64,000 bases of DNA from Neoconidiobolus thromboides FSU 785 (Eukaryota > Entomophthoromycota > Entomophthoromycetes > Entomophthorales > Neoconidiobolaceae): contig MU626364.1 in the NCBI GenBank assembly GCA_025603075.1, positions 1 to 64,000 of the forward strand, written 5' to 3'. This document shows positions 54,129-64,000 of this stretch, in pieces. The notes under the pieces are model-generated. The model ran no database searches. It had not been told where the DNA came from and saw only the letters and a list, made by a program, of their open reading frames with translations. Made by a program: the position numbers and the translations under genes. Every line of letters begins with the position of its first letter. Position 1 is the first letter of the stretch.

Positions 54129-55844
54129 TTATAGCCAATCAAATGGATCAAATTCTAAATTCATATTTTCCAATGACTTAAATGGAGGGGATGGTGGAGA
54201 CATCTTAAACTCATTGACTTTTATTTTCTTTGAATTCTTATTTCCCGTCATCTCATTTTTAATTTCTATTTAGATAAAATAAAATAAGTTAAATTAAATT
54301 AATCTTTTATCTAAAATAAAATGAGTTATAAAACATACCATCCATATCAAATTGTAAATGATTGAATTCACCTTCTCTTTTATTATATAAATTATGTAAT
54401 TTGTTAAGGAAAAGTGTGTTTTCGTTAGGTTTACTATCAACGCTATCGTAAATTGATATTAATATTACTTATAAATCATAATAACTACTACCTCTCTTCT
54501 TTACATTCAAACTCCATAATATCCACTTGATGTTTTAACTCTTTTTCAATTCTTTTCAATTCTTTAGTATACTCCCTATGCTCATTGACCATCTTCTCCA
54601 AATCCCCTTCATTATCAAAACCTAAGTTATTCATGTTATCAAAACTTCTTACCTTTAAAAATAGAAACTATTAACTTACTTTCCATATTTATTTTATCCA
54701 TTTGATTCATCCATTCCTTCATATCATTCATAATATCTTTAACAATTTCATTTATGTTCATATCATTTTTTTTTTCTTTACTTAATTCACCTCCGTCAAT
54801 TAAAAGCTCACCATTTGAATTTATTAACTGTTCAAGCTGAGTCATGGGAATCATATTATTTTTATAACTCTCACTAAATGAATCCAAACAATTGAATATC
54901 TCTTGCTTATTAATTGGAGCTTCTTTATCCTCATAGCTAGCTAATATGGCTTTGTTTTTGTTCTAAAGGAATTAGTATTGTTTCAAAATAAATACAGATA
55001 AATATATCAACTTACTATTTTACTCTCAATACTTTTTATCTGTTGAGTTAGATCTTTGGCTTGAATTTTATACTCAGTTACTAAATTATCATGTTCTTTT
55101 ATTTGAGCCAGCATTTCTAATGTATTTTGAGTTGTTTTAGTCTATAAAATGGCAATCATTTTTTCAATATTTTATGATAAAATATATAATGAATATAATT
55201 ACTTTAATCTCATTTATATCTAATTTCTCAATATCTTCTATAGATTTGTTGTCTTCTACTAATTATTGTTTATAAATAATTTAATTTGATAGTAATGATA
55301 ATAAACTTAAAGCTTACTTAGAATTTTATCTAACTCTTGCTTTAACACGGTATAGCCTAAACCAACCAAAATCCAAAGGAACCTAAACCAATAAACATCA
55401 ATCGTCATCATAAAACATTCATTATAATATAATAAACTACCTTTCATTTCTATAATCTGAGAAATAAGAAAAGCGAATAGGAATAAATGACGGCCATTTG
55501 TTTTCTTTTTTTAAACTAAATAAACATTCAAAATAATATTTATTATTGATATTCGTTTGCTTAAGTTCGGAGTTTGGACACTTGCCTACATTCTAAATAA
55601 TTAAAGGTCAGAATAAAAACAATCTGTTAATTCTATTCCTGATTGAACATGGAATAGGAATTACCTTTTCTAAATCTTCGGAATTTAACTTAAAATATAG
55701 AAAATAAATTACCCATTCAATTTCTTTTTTTTGTTTCAGAAATGTATCATCCAGTCTTATCTCTATGGGTATTCCTTTTTGCTGAAAGAAACTAGTGATA
55801 TCAAGCAACTTTATTATGTTAAACAATGTCCGGTTTAAATCCAT
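54129..55844 (-). CDS. Unrecognised coiled-coil protein (9 exons)
   Basis: Exons: 55844-55665, 55592-55441, 55382-55318, 55258-55203, 55141-55016, 54962-54680, 54621-54492, 54442-54339, 54265-54129, joining in frame to 410 aa, so the gene is very probably real. The first 140 residues are a compact, mostly helical domain with hydrophobic blocks (E-W-V-I-Y-F-L-Y-F near 47-55; F-L-W-I-L-V-G-L-G-Y-T-V-L near 111-123). Residues about 140-365 are Lys/Glu/Met/Asn-rich heptads, likely coiled coil. The tail has a Pro-rich motif (S-P-P-S-P-P-F-K) and ends F-D-P-F-D-W-L. A calponin-homology-like head plus coiled coil resembles microtubule or kinetochore proteins (Nuf2/Ndc80-like or TEDC1-like), but I cannot name a family. 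The exon 7 acceptor at 54622 was chosen because nearer ones put a stop in frame. Confidence 0.75.
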
Positions 55845-56557
55845 GGTAACCAGATAACAATTTGGAATAAAAGGTAAAAAAGTTTTAAGCTTGAAGTTTC
55901 AGTAAATACTTGTTGAATTGGAATAAGATAAAACTAGCGAAAAAGTGAAACTGAAAATAAGAAACAACCACTAAAAGGAAATTTAGTAGTGATATTAAAA
56001 CAAGCTCAGTTTTATAAATAATAGTAATCCCATTAAAATAATATTGAAATAATTTAAAAATTAAATGAAAATTAAATAATTATTTTGAAACTATTTGTTT
56101 ATTTAATATAATGTGATTCCATACTAATCAGCTATACAAGCCGACCAATAGCTCCATTAAATTCCTTAAATCCAATCATCAAACTCCATCAAACCACTAA
56201 TTGAGTTAATCAATGATTAAATTAAAATCACCAAAGTTCAGAAGTAGGGCTCTTTAAAAACACCTACAAAGGTGAAGCCTTAAAGGAACCTACATTTAAC
56301 AATTCATAGAGTCAAAACTAAATTCACTTGATTTTTTTAAATAAATTGATAGAGTTATCTAATTAGAATTCGAAATCAAATCAAAAAATTAAAAGTAAAA
56401 TAAAAGATTGAGCTTCAATTTTTAATCTGTATACTTTTTATTGAAGCCATATTTTAAATGAACAAATCAAAATATAAATTTGTTATTACATCTTTTGTAA
56501 AAATGCATAAAACCCCAGCCAATTGGCAATTGTAAGCAGAAAACTAAAAACTTCAAT

Positions 56558-56612
56558 ATATATGGGGATGTTTTTTTGGCTTCATTACTTTTTCCATCTT
56601 TTAGACATTTTT
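56558..56612 (-). repeat. 106-bp MITE-like element, truncated copy 18
   Basis: Left half only: TATATGGGGATGTTTTTTTG, then CTTCATTACTTTTTCCATC; similarity stops after TTTTAGACA. Confidence 0.75.
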
Positions 56613-57109
56613 GAAAAAGGTGTATTTCAACTAATTATTTAATAACTTAAAACTAAAATTTATTTAACATGGATTTAAACTTGTACATAACTATGTAAAG
56701 TTATACCATAAAAAATAAAAATAATTGTTTCAGAAACTTTTATTATATAAAGTAAAGTTCAAAAACAAAGCCTTTTAATACATATAAAAGCCTATTACAC
56801 GCTTAATTATTGAATAGTTTAAAAAAAATTAAATTTATAAAACTTTACCACTTTTAACTATTTATTTAAATCAAACTCAGCTTTGTATAGTAACTTAATA
56901 AATTTGAAACTATAAATATAGGTTTTTTTATTTAAAATCTTGTTTTTTTGTATCTAAATTTAGTATTGTTAGTTTACAATTTTTTTATTAATTTTTATTA
57001 TTAAATTAAAATCAGTTAGTTATCTTTTTAGTTTAAAAAACAAATTTTTATATAATTTTTTGTAATTAATATCATTTATTTTAAAATTGCAATTATGATA
57101 GTACATTAA

Positions 57110-57213
57110 TATGATAATGATTTTTTTTGTTCATTACTTTTTTCTTTTTTCAAGCACTATTAAGCCGAAAAAATGTTGATAGATTTCTTAGACAAAAAGA
57201 GACATCCCCATGT
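57110..57213 (-). repeat. 106-bp MITE-like element, copy 19
   Basis: Middle and right part clear (TTCATTACTTTTTTC, CAAGCACTATTAAG, GACATCCCCAT); left end diverged. Confidence 0.75.
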
Positions 57214-57335
57214 GTTATTATAAAATATCAACAAAAAAATTCATAATTATTGTACCAAGCTAAAATTAAGATTAAATTATACAAGTATTAATAAAATAAC
57301 AATTAAATAAAATAAAATAAAATAAAAATAGAACA

Positions 57336-57431
57336 AATAAGAATGTATTTTTTTAATTTTACTAACAATCTTTCCACCCAAATAGCGCTTAAAAAATGGG
57401 AAAAGCAATGAAGTCAAAAAACGTTCTTATA
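57336..57431 (+). repeat. 106-bp MITE-like element, copy 20
   Basis: GAATGTATTTTTTTAATTTT at the left, TTTCCACCCAAATAGCGC with TTAAAAAATGG in the core, CGTTCTTATA at the right. About 10 bp lost near the left end. Confidence 0.78.
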
Positions 57432-57616
57432 ATATAAATTTAAAAGTATAAATCAGTATAAATATACAAACTATCTTTTTAACTATTAACAGCTATTAAA
57501 AAACAGTTAGTAGTTAGTCAAATAGTTTTTATGCTTATACTAGCTCATATCTTTAAATCTAAATTAATAATATTTCTTTTAAATAGTTCTCACTTTATAA
57601 TAAAGTCTTGTAAAAA

Positions 57617-57711
57617 TATATGGGGGTGTCTTTTCTGTTTCACCACCCTTTCCATTTTAAGTACTATTTGAGCGAAAAAGTTAGTAAAATTCTTAAAACA
57701 TATTTCCATAC
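57617..57711 (-). repeat. 106-bp MITE-like element, copy 21
   Basis: ATATATGGGGGTGTCTTTTC at the left, GTTAGTAAAATTCTTAAA and ATTTCCATA at the right. Slightly shortened. It lies about 70 bp before tRNA-Lys(TTT). Confidence 0.8.
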
Positions 57712-57784
57712 TTTAAAAATTATTCCTCTTTCATTAGTGTTACAATATAAATATTATTTACATCTTAAGCAGTAAGTATAACTT

Positions 57785-57857
57785 GCCTGATTAGCTCAGT
57801 CGGTAGAGCATGAGACTTTTAATCTCAGGGTCATGGGTTCGAGCCCCATATTAGGCT
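57785..57857 (+). tRNA. tRNA-Lys(TTT)
   Basis: 73 nt cloverleaf: acceptor GCCTGAT/ATTAGGC, D arm TAGCTC..GAGC, anticodon stem TGAGA/TCTCA with loop CTTTTAA (anticodon TTT), T arm with GGTTCGAGCC, discriminator T. Clearly related to the CTT copies but with about 15 differences. No intron. Confidence 0.96.
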
Positions 57858-59824
57858 AATTCTAACTAAAATTTTGAACTCTCAATTTATTGGGATTTTT
57901 GATTTTATGCTAGCTAGTCTTTCTGCTCAAATAGCGTTTAAAAAATGGAGAAGTGATCAAACCAAAAAAACATCCCTTTATTTTTGTTTAATTTAACTGT
58001 GAGGGCTTTTTTTATTTTATGTTTAGAATAAAGTTAAAAGCACCTAATCCATATTTAAATCAAAGCAGTAGTATCAGGTTTTCTTGCCCAAAATATTCCT
58101 CATTTTTTAATATTTCGCGGCGGTGGTAATAGATTGCAACAGTAAGTATTATCTTTTGTAACTATTACTAATTCTTGAAAAAATTAATTCAATAAAAAAC
58201 ACTGACTAGGTTGACAACCATAATTAGTTTTTCTAGTATAGCATTAACTTTTGCTCTTAAATAGTATTACCTTATATCAATAAAGAGCAATTAATGTAAC
58301 ATTTCTTTTTTTATTTAGAAAATGAAACTTGGAAAATTATTTCAATAATACTTTTTTTGCAATTTTTACAAAAATTTTTTTTGGTTATTTATTTTCAAAA
58401 AATACTAGTAAGTAGATGATTATATTAAAAAATACTCATAAAACAGAAGTATAAAAGAACTATTTTGAAAATTGGTTTTATATAATTTATTAAAATAAGT
58501 ATTATATATTTTATTATAATTCCAACTGTTTTTAGAATTTGTATTTATAACTATTTTACAAATATACAGAGCAAATAATTGTGTATAGATAGTAGGCACT
58601 TAATTGGTGACACAAATGTTAAGTAATATTATACTCTCAAAATAATATGTAAAACAAAAAGCAATCAATTGAGCATAGATAAATATTATAGTTGAAGTAC
58701 AAATTATACTTTAAAGTCTTATACAAAGGTATAGTGGCCAAATACTTACGCATTCAATTTAATCTTAATAATTATAGTTATTGTGTGATTAGTCGAACAA
58801 TAAATTAACATTTTACAATGTTTAATTAGCTAATTAATAAAATATATTAATTACACTCATCTATTTAAAATAATGAATAAAGTTAATTCCTATTCATTAT
58901 AAAAATACATATAAATGAATGATAAGTCGGTAATCAATGTATTTATTTATTAACTAATATAAGTTATAGATTTCGGGTTATTGTAATCGAATTTATAATC
59001 AAGTAACTTGAAAATATTAAATTTATGATTGCTTATAAATTTTTATTAATTGAATAGAGCTACATAGTTTTTTTATAAAAGTCGATTTTTCACTAAATTA
59101 AATTCAACCCTTAAAACCGTATCAAAGGAAAATATTTATGTCATATTATTGAGTACTAGCGCCAAGTTAAGAAGCTAGGGAAAATAATACAAAAATAGTA
59201 AACTTACTTGGAAAAGTTTATTTTAATCTTTAAGCTAATTTTTTCACTAATTGCCAAAACTTTAGATCATTTATTCTTTAAGTTGGAAGTAGTAGATCTT
59301 AATTTATATTGTATACCTTATCTTTGGCTTTATCTTACAAAGGCTGAAATCAGCTCCGTTAATAATCTCCCCTTTAAAATGTTATTTATTTTTGGTTTTA
59401 CTAATAACTTTTAAAGCCAAGCTTCCTGAGCAATTTATTGACTTCTTTCTATTGTAATGTATTTCTAAGCTATATAATTTATAGAGCTTATTATTAAAAT
59501 TTGTTGCTATAAAGTATTTATAATGAAATTAATATTATTAGTAATATACTCTCAGCTAGAATAGAATACCTATAGTAACAGTATACTAAATTCATCATTT
59601 GAACTCCTACAATATAGGATAAGTACTATATCATTAGTAATATACTTAATTATAACATAGTCTCAGTATTAAAAGAATAAGTAAAACAATAACCCATTGT
59701 TTAATATATATATATTTGTTATTTATATTCTTTATTTTAACTTAATTATTGTACACTTTACTAAAAAAATCAAATTTTTAAATCTTATTGTTTTTTAAGG
59801 AGAGGATAGTAAAAATGAAACTCA
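57858..59824. other. Intergenic, one repeat copy
   Basis: Nearly 2 kb between tRNA-Lys(TTT) and the C2H2 gene, with a diverged 106-bp element at its start. No coding sequence I can support; the frame at 59208-59414 starts with TTG and lacks family features. Confidence 0.5.
57888..57981 (+). repeat. 106-bp MITE-like element, copy 22 (left end degenerate)
   Basis: Left end TATTGGGATTTTTGATTTTA, core CTCAAATAGCGTTTAAAAAA, right end AAAAAACATCCCTTTA. It begins 31 bp after the tRNA. Confidence 0.72.
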
Positions 59825-60478
59825 CTAGGAGCTAGAGGAGAAGGAGGGGTTAATGTTTTGGATGTAATTTGTACAATGAAGTGGAAGGAGCTGATGAGCC
59901 TTAACACATTTCTTAGTAGTTCTATGGCGATCATAAATATCTTTACGGTAAAACGAAATATTACAAGGTTTGCAATGATGTGTTTTGATGTTAAAGTGAG
60001 ATCCAATATGTCGCTTTAATACATACTTTCTTTCGAATGATTTTTTACATATATCACATTGATATAATGGCTTTTCTTTGTTATCATTCTTTGTATTGTT
60101 TGTACTCTTTGTACAACTCATATTCTTCTTGATAGGTGAGCTATGTGTATTAGGTGTATTTGGCATTGTATATGGGAATGACTCTTCCACCCTTTCTCTT
60201 TTAACATCTTTCATTGGTAAACTCATTGGTATAGAATCAATAGCTGGCATATTCAACATAGGAGCCTCACAGTAAACAATCTGAGGCTCGTAATAGCTAA
60301 ATTGAGCATCTTGATAACTTAATTGAGTATCTAATGAATAATCGTTATAATAAGGCCATACTAAGTCTTGTTGTACATTTGTATCAGATAAAAAGTTATA
60401 ATCTGGTACAACTATTGGTGAAGAAAAATACTCGGTATCTAGATAGGCATATTGTGGATATAATGTGTTGTTATTCAT
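59825..60478 (-). CDS. C2H2 zinc-finger protein, probable transcription factor
   Basis: 217 aa, single exon. The first 100 residues are rich in Tyr, Asp, Gln and Ser and acidic (Y-F-S-S-P, W-P-Y-Y-N-D-Y), like an activation region. A basic patch (K-R-E-R near 93-96) follows. Finger 1 is canonical: Cys141-x2-Cys144-x12-His157-x3-His161. Finger 2 is C2HC: Cys169-x2-Cys172-x12-His185-x5-Cys191, with a longer last spacing. A serine run ends the protein. Two adjacent fingers near the C-terminus are typical of small fungal C2H2 regulators. No closer family or target can be named. It stands alone in gene-poor DNA. Confidence 0.85.
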   Translation of the reverse strand: MNNNTLYPQYAYLDTEYFSSPIVVPDYNFLSDTNVQQDLVWPYYNDYSLDTQLSYQDAQFSYYEPQIVYCEAPMLNMPAIDSIPMSLPMKDVKRERVEESFPYTMPNTPNTHSSPIKKNMSCTKSTNNTKNDNKEKPLYQCDICKKSFERKYVLKRHIGSHFNIKTHHCKPCNISFYRKDIYDRHRTTKKCVKAHQLLPLHCTNYIQNINPSFSSSS

Positions 60479-63400
60479 TTTTTATGTTATACTTTTTTAA
60501 TAAGCTATAAATAAATAAATTTAATTTTTTTATAATTTGATGTTTAAAACTTTGAAGAAAATCAAGTGTATTTATACTTTGATCTATAAACAAAGTTTTC
60601 TTTTTTAATAATTATTCTTTCAGTAATATTATTATTCTTTGAGCTTTTCTATTGAAAGGCTCTTTATTCGCTTTTTATTTCTAGTTGCCTATTCATTGGC
60701 TGGACATTACTTCAGTTTAAATTTGTATTCACTTTTTTCCTTAGAAATTTTGTCATTGTTTTTCTTAAATTGCCAATTTAAGGGTTTTTAGTAAGATTTC
60801 ATTCTAAATAGGAAATAAAAGGCAGATGCTGAAAATTTTTAATCATCTATTCTTAATTTATTAATAGATTTCTTAGTTTATTAGGAAATTGCGTCTGTTT
60901 AGAAAAGTTAATTCTTGTTTTGGGTATTGAGTACATTTTTTTAATAGCGAATAACATTATGCATTGGGTTTTTGGGTTTTTTATCTTTTACGCATCTTAA
61001 TTTTTTTCGGTTTAAGATTATCCAAAATTATTTTACTGAAGGATAGTATCAAGAATATCTAGATGATAATGTAGTAATAAATCTAGAGTTTTGAATTTTA
61101 TGACATTTTTGACATTTTGACATTATGACTTATAAAGTAAAGATCAAGTAATCAGTCTTATATATCCCAATATTTTGATAAGAGATTTCAAAAATATACA
61201 TAGAGAGATCATAATAAAATTATTTAATAGCACTTGACTTTAGTTTCTAAATTCTGTTTTTCTAATCAGTTGACCTGTAAAAGTTACAACCAATCAATTA
61301 TACAGGGTATGAGCAATCTGAAACATTAAAAGTGTTATTGTATAATAAGTGAAACCTTAGAAAAAATCTTCAGAATTGCCCTCAAATAACTTACAAATGA
61401 TATCCACTTTGCAAATAAGATTAAGTTATCTAATTGAGTGAGAACAAGGGATAAGATTAGGGTCAAAAACATGGAAGTTCTTATAGATAGTAAAATAAAA
61501 TTAAAAATAAATGAATTGAATAATTATTGAATTATTATTAGTTCAAAAATATTAGTAATTTTTAAAGATTTGGCCGCTTATCTAAAACCAAACTCTTGAA
61601 CTTTTTGATAGCTCTTTATAAAATACTCCGTTTACCATATTTAATAATATTTCCTTATGTAGTAAGAGAAAAAAGCAAGTTTATGCAAAAAGCTGAGAAA
61701 CTTGAAACGCTAAAGTTTTGATACTGCTTTCAATAAAGCTTATAGCTAGGATGAAGTTGGAGTAGAAATAAGTTTATCCACATTTTTAAGTGCTCTAGAC
61801 CATAATTCTAAATAGCAAAAACCTTTGTTGCTGATACTTTGCAACTTTGTTAAAGTAATAGATTAAATTAAATTTAAAATAATCAATATGGTTAAAGTTA
61901 AAATCAAAGTAGCTAATGATCCATCCACACTTTATGAGCTAAATTGCGAAACAGTATATAACAAGTAATTGAAGAAAAAGAGTGGTGATTTATAGGGATG
62001 TACGACGTATTATATAACGGACTTAAATTATTCTATTCAATAAGTAGAAAATTGCCGCATACTAACATGAAAATTTAAATAAATTATTCTAAAATAAATT
62101 GTATAATTAAATCACATGTTCTTAAGCATATCAAAACCTTAACTATTATAATTAGTTTAATTTCAAAAAAATTAAAATATAATTGTGCTAAAAATAAATA
62201 GCGAATATTAAGTCAAAAAAAGTCAAAATTTTACTTTTATATTTTTAATACTTTCTTTTTTAGACCAATAAAGGATCTATTAGCTATATTTATTAATGTT
62301 TGGCTAACATAGGAACAGTTAGTAACAAAGTAAAATTGCCTTCAATAAAAATAAGATAGTAAAATTAGTTTAAAATAATAAATATTAAAAAATAACAAAG
62401 TTGTAAGAAATTAAATAGTTGCAATTTTATGAAGCAATAAAAATGACATAGTTTTACTTTAATAAATCCGTGGCTATTGGAAAAGGCCTAGAGCACGCGA
62501 AATACTTTTCCGCATTTTATCTTTCCGAATAACCATTTTAGTTAAAGCAAATCTCATTTACCATTTGAAATTTTAAAGAAAAGCCCAAAATGAAGCACAT
62601 TATTTTCGTACATTTTATTACTTGTTTTAGTAAAAAGACAGTCCTTAATAATTCTATTTCATATATGATTTTATTCATCAATTTGATTTATAATAAGCAT
62701 TATTTAATACATCATGATATTTAATATAATATTAAACATTTACTTTGACATCCCCTCATATTATGCTCTTTTTTCAATTATTAATCAGTAGAGTAAGGAT
62801 TAAAGATTTGAGACAACAATTTACAGTTTTCAACAAAAAACAAATACAATTATTGAAATTAAAATCACATCCAATCAAAAGTTGGGAGATTAAAATTTGA
62901 ATAAATAAAAGCTCAAAAACTAGAGATTTTAAACTATACTTGTTATTTTTTTCATTAAAAATTAGTTTTTTTGTTCAAAATTGGTGAAGTTGCTACCTCA
63001 AATCTACAACTTAATTCCGAAAATATCAGATAACAATAAATAATATTGGAAAAAGATATATATGAAAATAAAAGATATGAATTGTTATGCCATTATTTTA
63101 CTCCCACTGAAAATTTATTTTATTTATTAAAACATAATAGATTGGACATAATTTTAAATGTCGTTTAACAAAATCTTAAACTAAAGGATGTATAAGGGAA
63201 TTTATAAAGCAGCCCGATTTTTTGATTTGCACTAAAAACAGGTCATAGGGGCTACAATGGTAGTTTTGGTTCTTAAATTTTTGATAAGAAATCATTTTTT
63301 ATCTAATATTTTTTAATTTTACTTAAATTAGATAATTATTACTATTTTACAATCACTAATAATAAAATATTGGCTAACTTATGTTGGCTCAAATAATTGT

Positions 63401-64000
63401 TCAGAAAACTAAAAACCAATAGCATAGTAGAGAGTGTTATTTAGATGTCCTAATCAATAATATTTTTGGATTTTTAGGCCAAATTTTACAAGAATTGATT
63501 TTGTGATTGCTGTTAGTTACTCTTACAACTTGTGCTACAAAAAAGATCACATTATTATAAAGTAATTTATACTTAAAATTAACATGAGACGATACAAACG
63601 ATTTTATAGTAAAAATCATAAATCTGTTATCCAGTTGGCTTATGAAAGTACAATTTTAAAGTTCATATTAGTTTTTCTTAAAATAAAAGGATTTCTGATA
63701 ATCTTAGTTTTGATCAATTTGAAACGTGAAGGTCTAGGACTGCTATAGTAAATTCTTTTACTCAAAAATAATTGAATTTAGGTATAAAATCTATTTGCTG
63801 ATACAATTAACAACTTTTATTTGTTTAATTTTTTGAAACTTTATTATTTAATCAAACTTAATGAGAAGGTGTTTTTGTAGTAGTGAGAGGGATATGCTTA
63901 ATGAACAAAGAAAGTATTAAACTCAAAGCAGAAAAGGGGACTAAAGATAGGAACATAATACGATAAGCAGTCAAGTAAGCTTGAATGGCTAGAGCATGTT
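60479..64000. other. Gene-poor, AT-rich end of window
   Basis: 3.5 kb in which I find no gene, tRNA or copy of the 106-bp element. The only frame of length (63437-63619) has no family features. It contains the presumed promoter of the C2H2 gene at its left edge. Confidence 0.5.
60569..60576 (-). promoter_or_regulatory. TATA-like box of the C2H2 gene
   Basis: TATAAATA on the minus strand about 91-98 bp upstream of the ATG at 60478, flanked by less A/T-monotonous sequence. Confidence 0.35.

Larger units (their letters stand above)
55845..57784. other. Intergenic, repeat-rich
   Basis: 1.9 kb with four copies of the 106-bp element, a short AATAA/AAAAT run near 57302-57328, and no gene before the tRNA at 57785. 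Confidence 0.55.

Noticed and set aside
1191-57981. 106-bp repeat as a CRISPR array or tandem satellite
   Set aside because: Copies are dispersed, in both orientations and with unrelated spacing, in a eukaryotic genome. Inverted ends fit a transposable element instead.
59208-59414. 68-codon frame near the C2H2 gene
   Set aside because: Starts with TTG rather than ATG, low-complexity hydrophobic content, no similarity recognised.
61888-61968. Short ATG frame of about 26 codons
   Set aside because: Too short, with no signal peptide, motif or neighbouring exon.
63437-63619. 60-codon frame on the minus strand
   Set aside because: No features and no plausible promoter or neighbouring exon.
63970-64000. 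tRNA-like start at the window edge (GGCTAGAGCATG)
   Set aside because: Resembles part of a D arm, but there is no acceptor stem upstream that could be paired and the window ends before any anticodon arm.

Overview
The window is a very AT-rich stretch of a fungal nuclear genome. Genes carry short spliceosomal introns (about 40 to 110 bp, GT..AG, usually starting GTAAGT/GTAAAT). The gene set is eukaryotic and fungal: a Zn2Cys6 transcription factor, Met10-type sulfite reductase flavoprotein, Bud22, Vam6/Vps39 and Tap42. The AT bias together with secreted prolyl oligopeptidases and NDUFB7/NDUFS4 (complex I kept) fits an early-diverging fungus such as an entomophthoralean (Conidiobolus-like) species. 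That placement is inference only.

Layout. 0.2-1.6 kb: relic of a transposable-element protein, cut by a small repeat. 3.8-7.7 kb: a small cysteine-rich secreted protein, Tap42/IGBP1, a PQ-loop MPDU1-like membrane protein and an HYPK-like protein. 9.1-13.8 kb: two paralogous secreted prolyl oligopeptidases, tail to tail. 15.8 kb: tRNA-Lys(CTT). 16.0-25.3 kb: MET10, then MLH1, phosphopantothenoylcysteine decarboxylase and LST8. 26.4-27.7 kb: three more identical tRNA-Lys(CTT) genes, two of them an inverted pair, with a candidate structured RNA. 28.4-33.0 kb: 3-hydroxyanthranilate dioxygenase, NDUFB7, PUS3/DEG1 and NDUFS4. 35.4-37.6 kb: NADPH-cytochrome P450 reductase. 40.6-45.9 kb: an intact Zn2Cys6 regulator flanked on both sides by decayed copies of itself. 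47.8-55.8 kb: TFIIB, BUD22/SRFBP1-like, VPS39 and an unrecognised coiled-coil protein. 57.8 kb: tRNA-Lys(TTT). 59.8-60.5 kb: a C2H2 regulator. I see no gene in the last 3.5 kb.

The most striking non-genic signal is a roughly 106-bp element present at least 22 times in both orientations. It has imperfect terminal inverted repeats (TATGGGGATGT.. / ..CACCCTCATA) and a conserved core around TAGCGCTTAAA. It sits only in intergenic DNA or dead genes, looks like a miniature inverted-repeat transposable element (MITE), and accounts for much of the structure outside genes.

Most intact genes are unrelated housekeeping genes rather than a pathway cluster. Tap42 and Lst8 both belong to TOR signalling, and Met10 and P450 reductase share the same FAD/NADPH diflavin module, but nothing shows that these genes work as a cluster. 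Exon boundaries were deduced by hand from frame continuity and family resemblance. All multi-exon models given here sum to an open frame.
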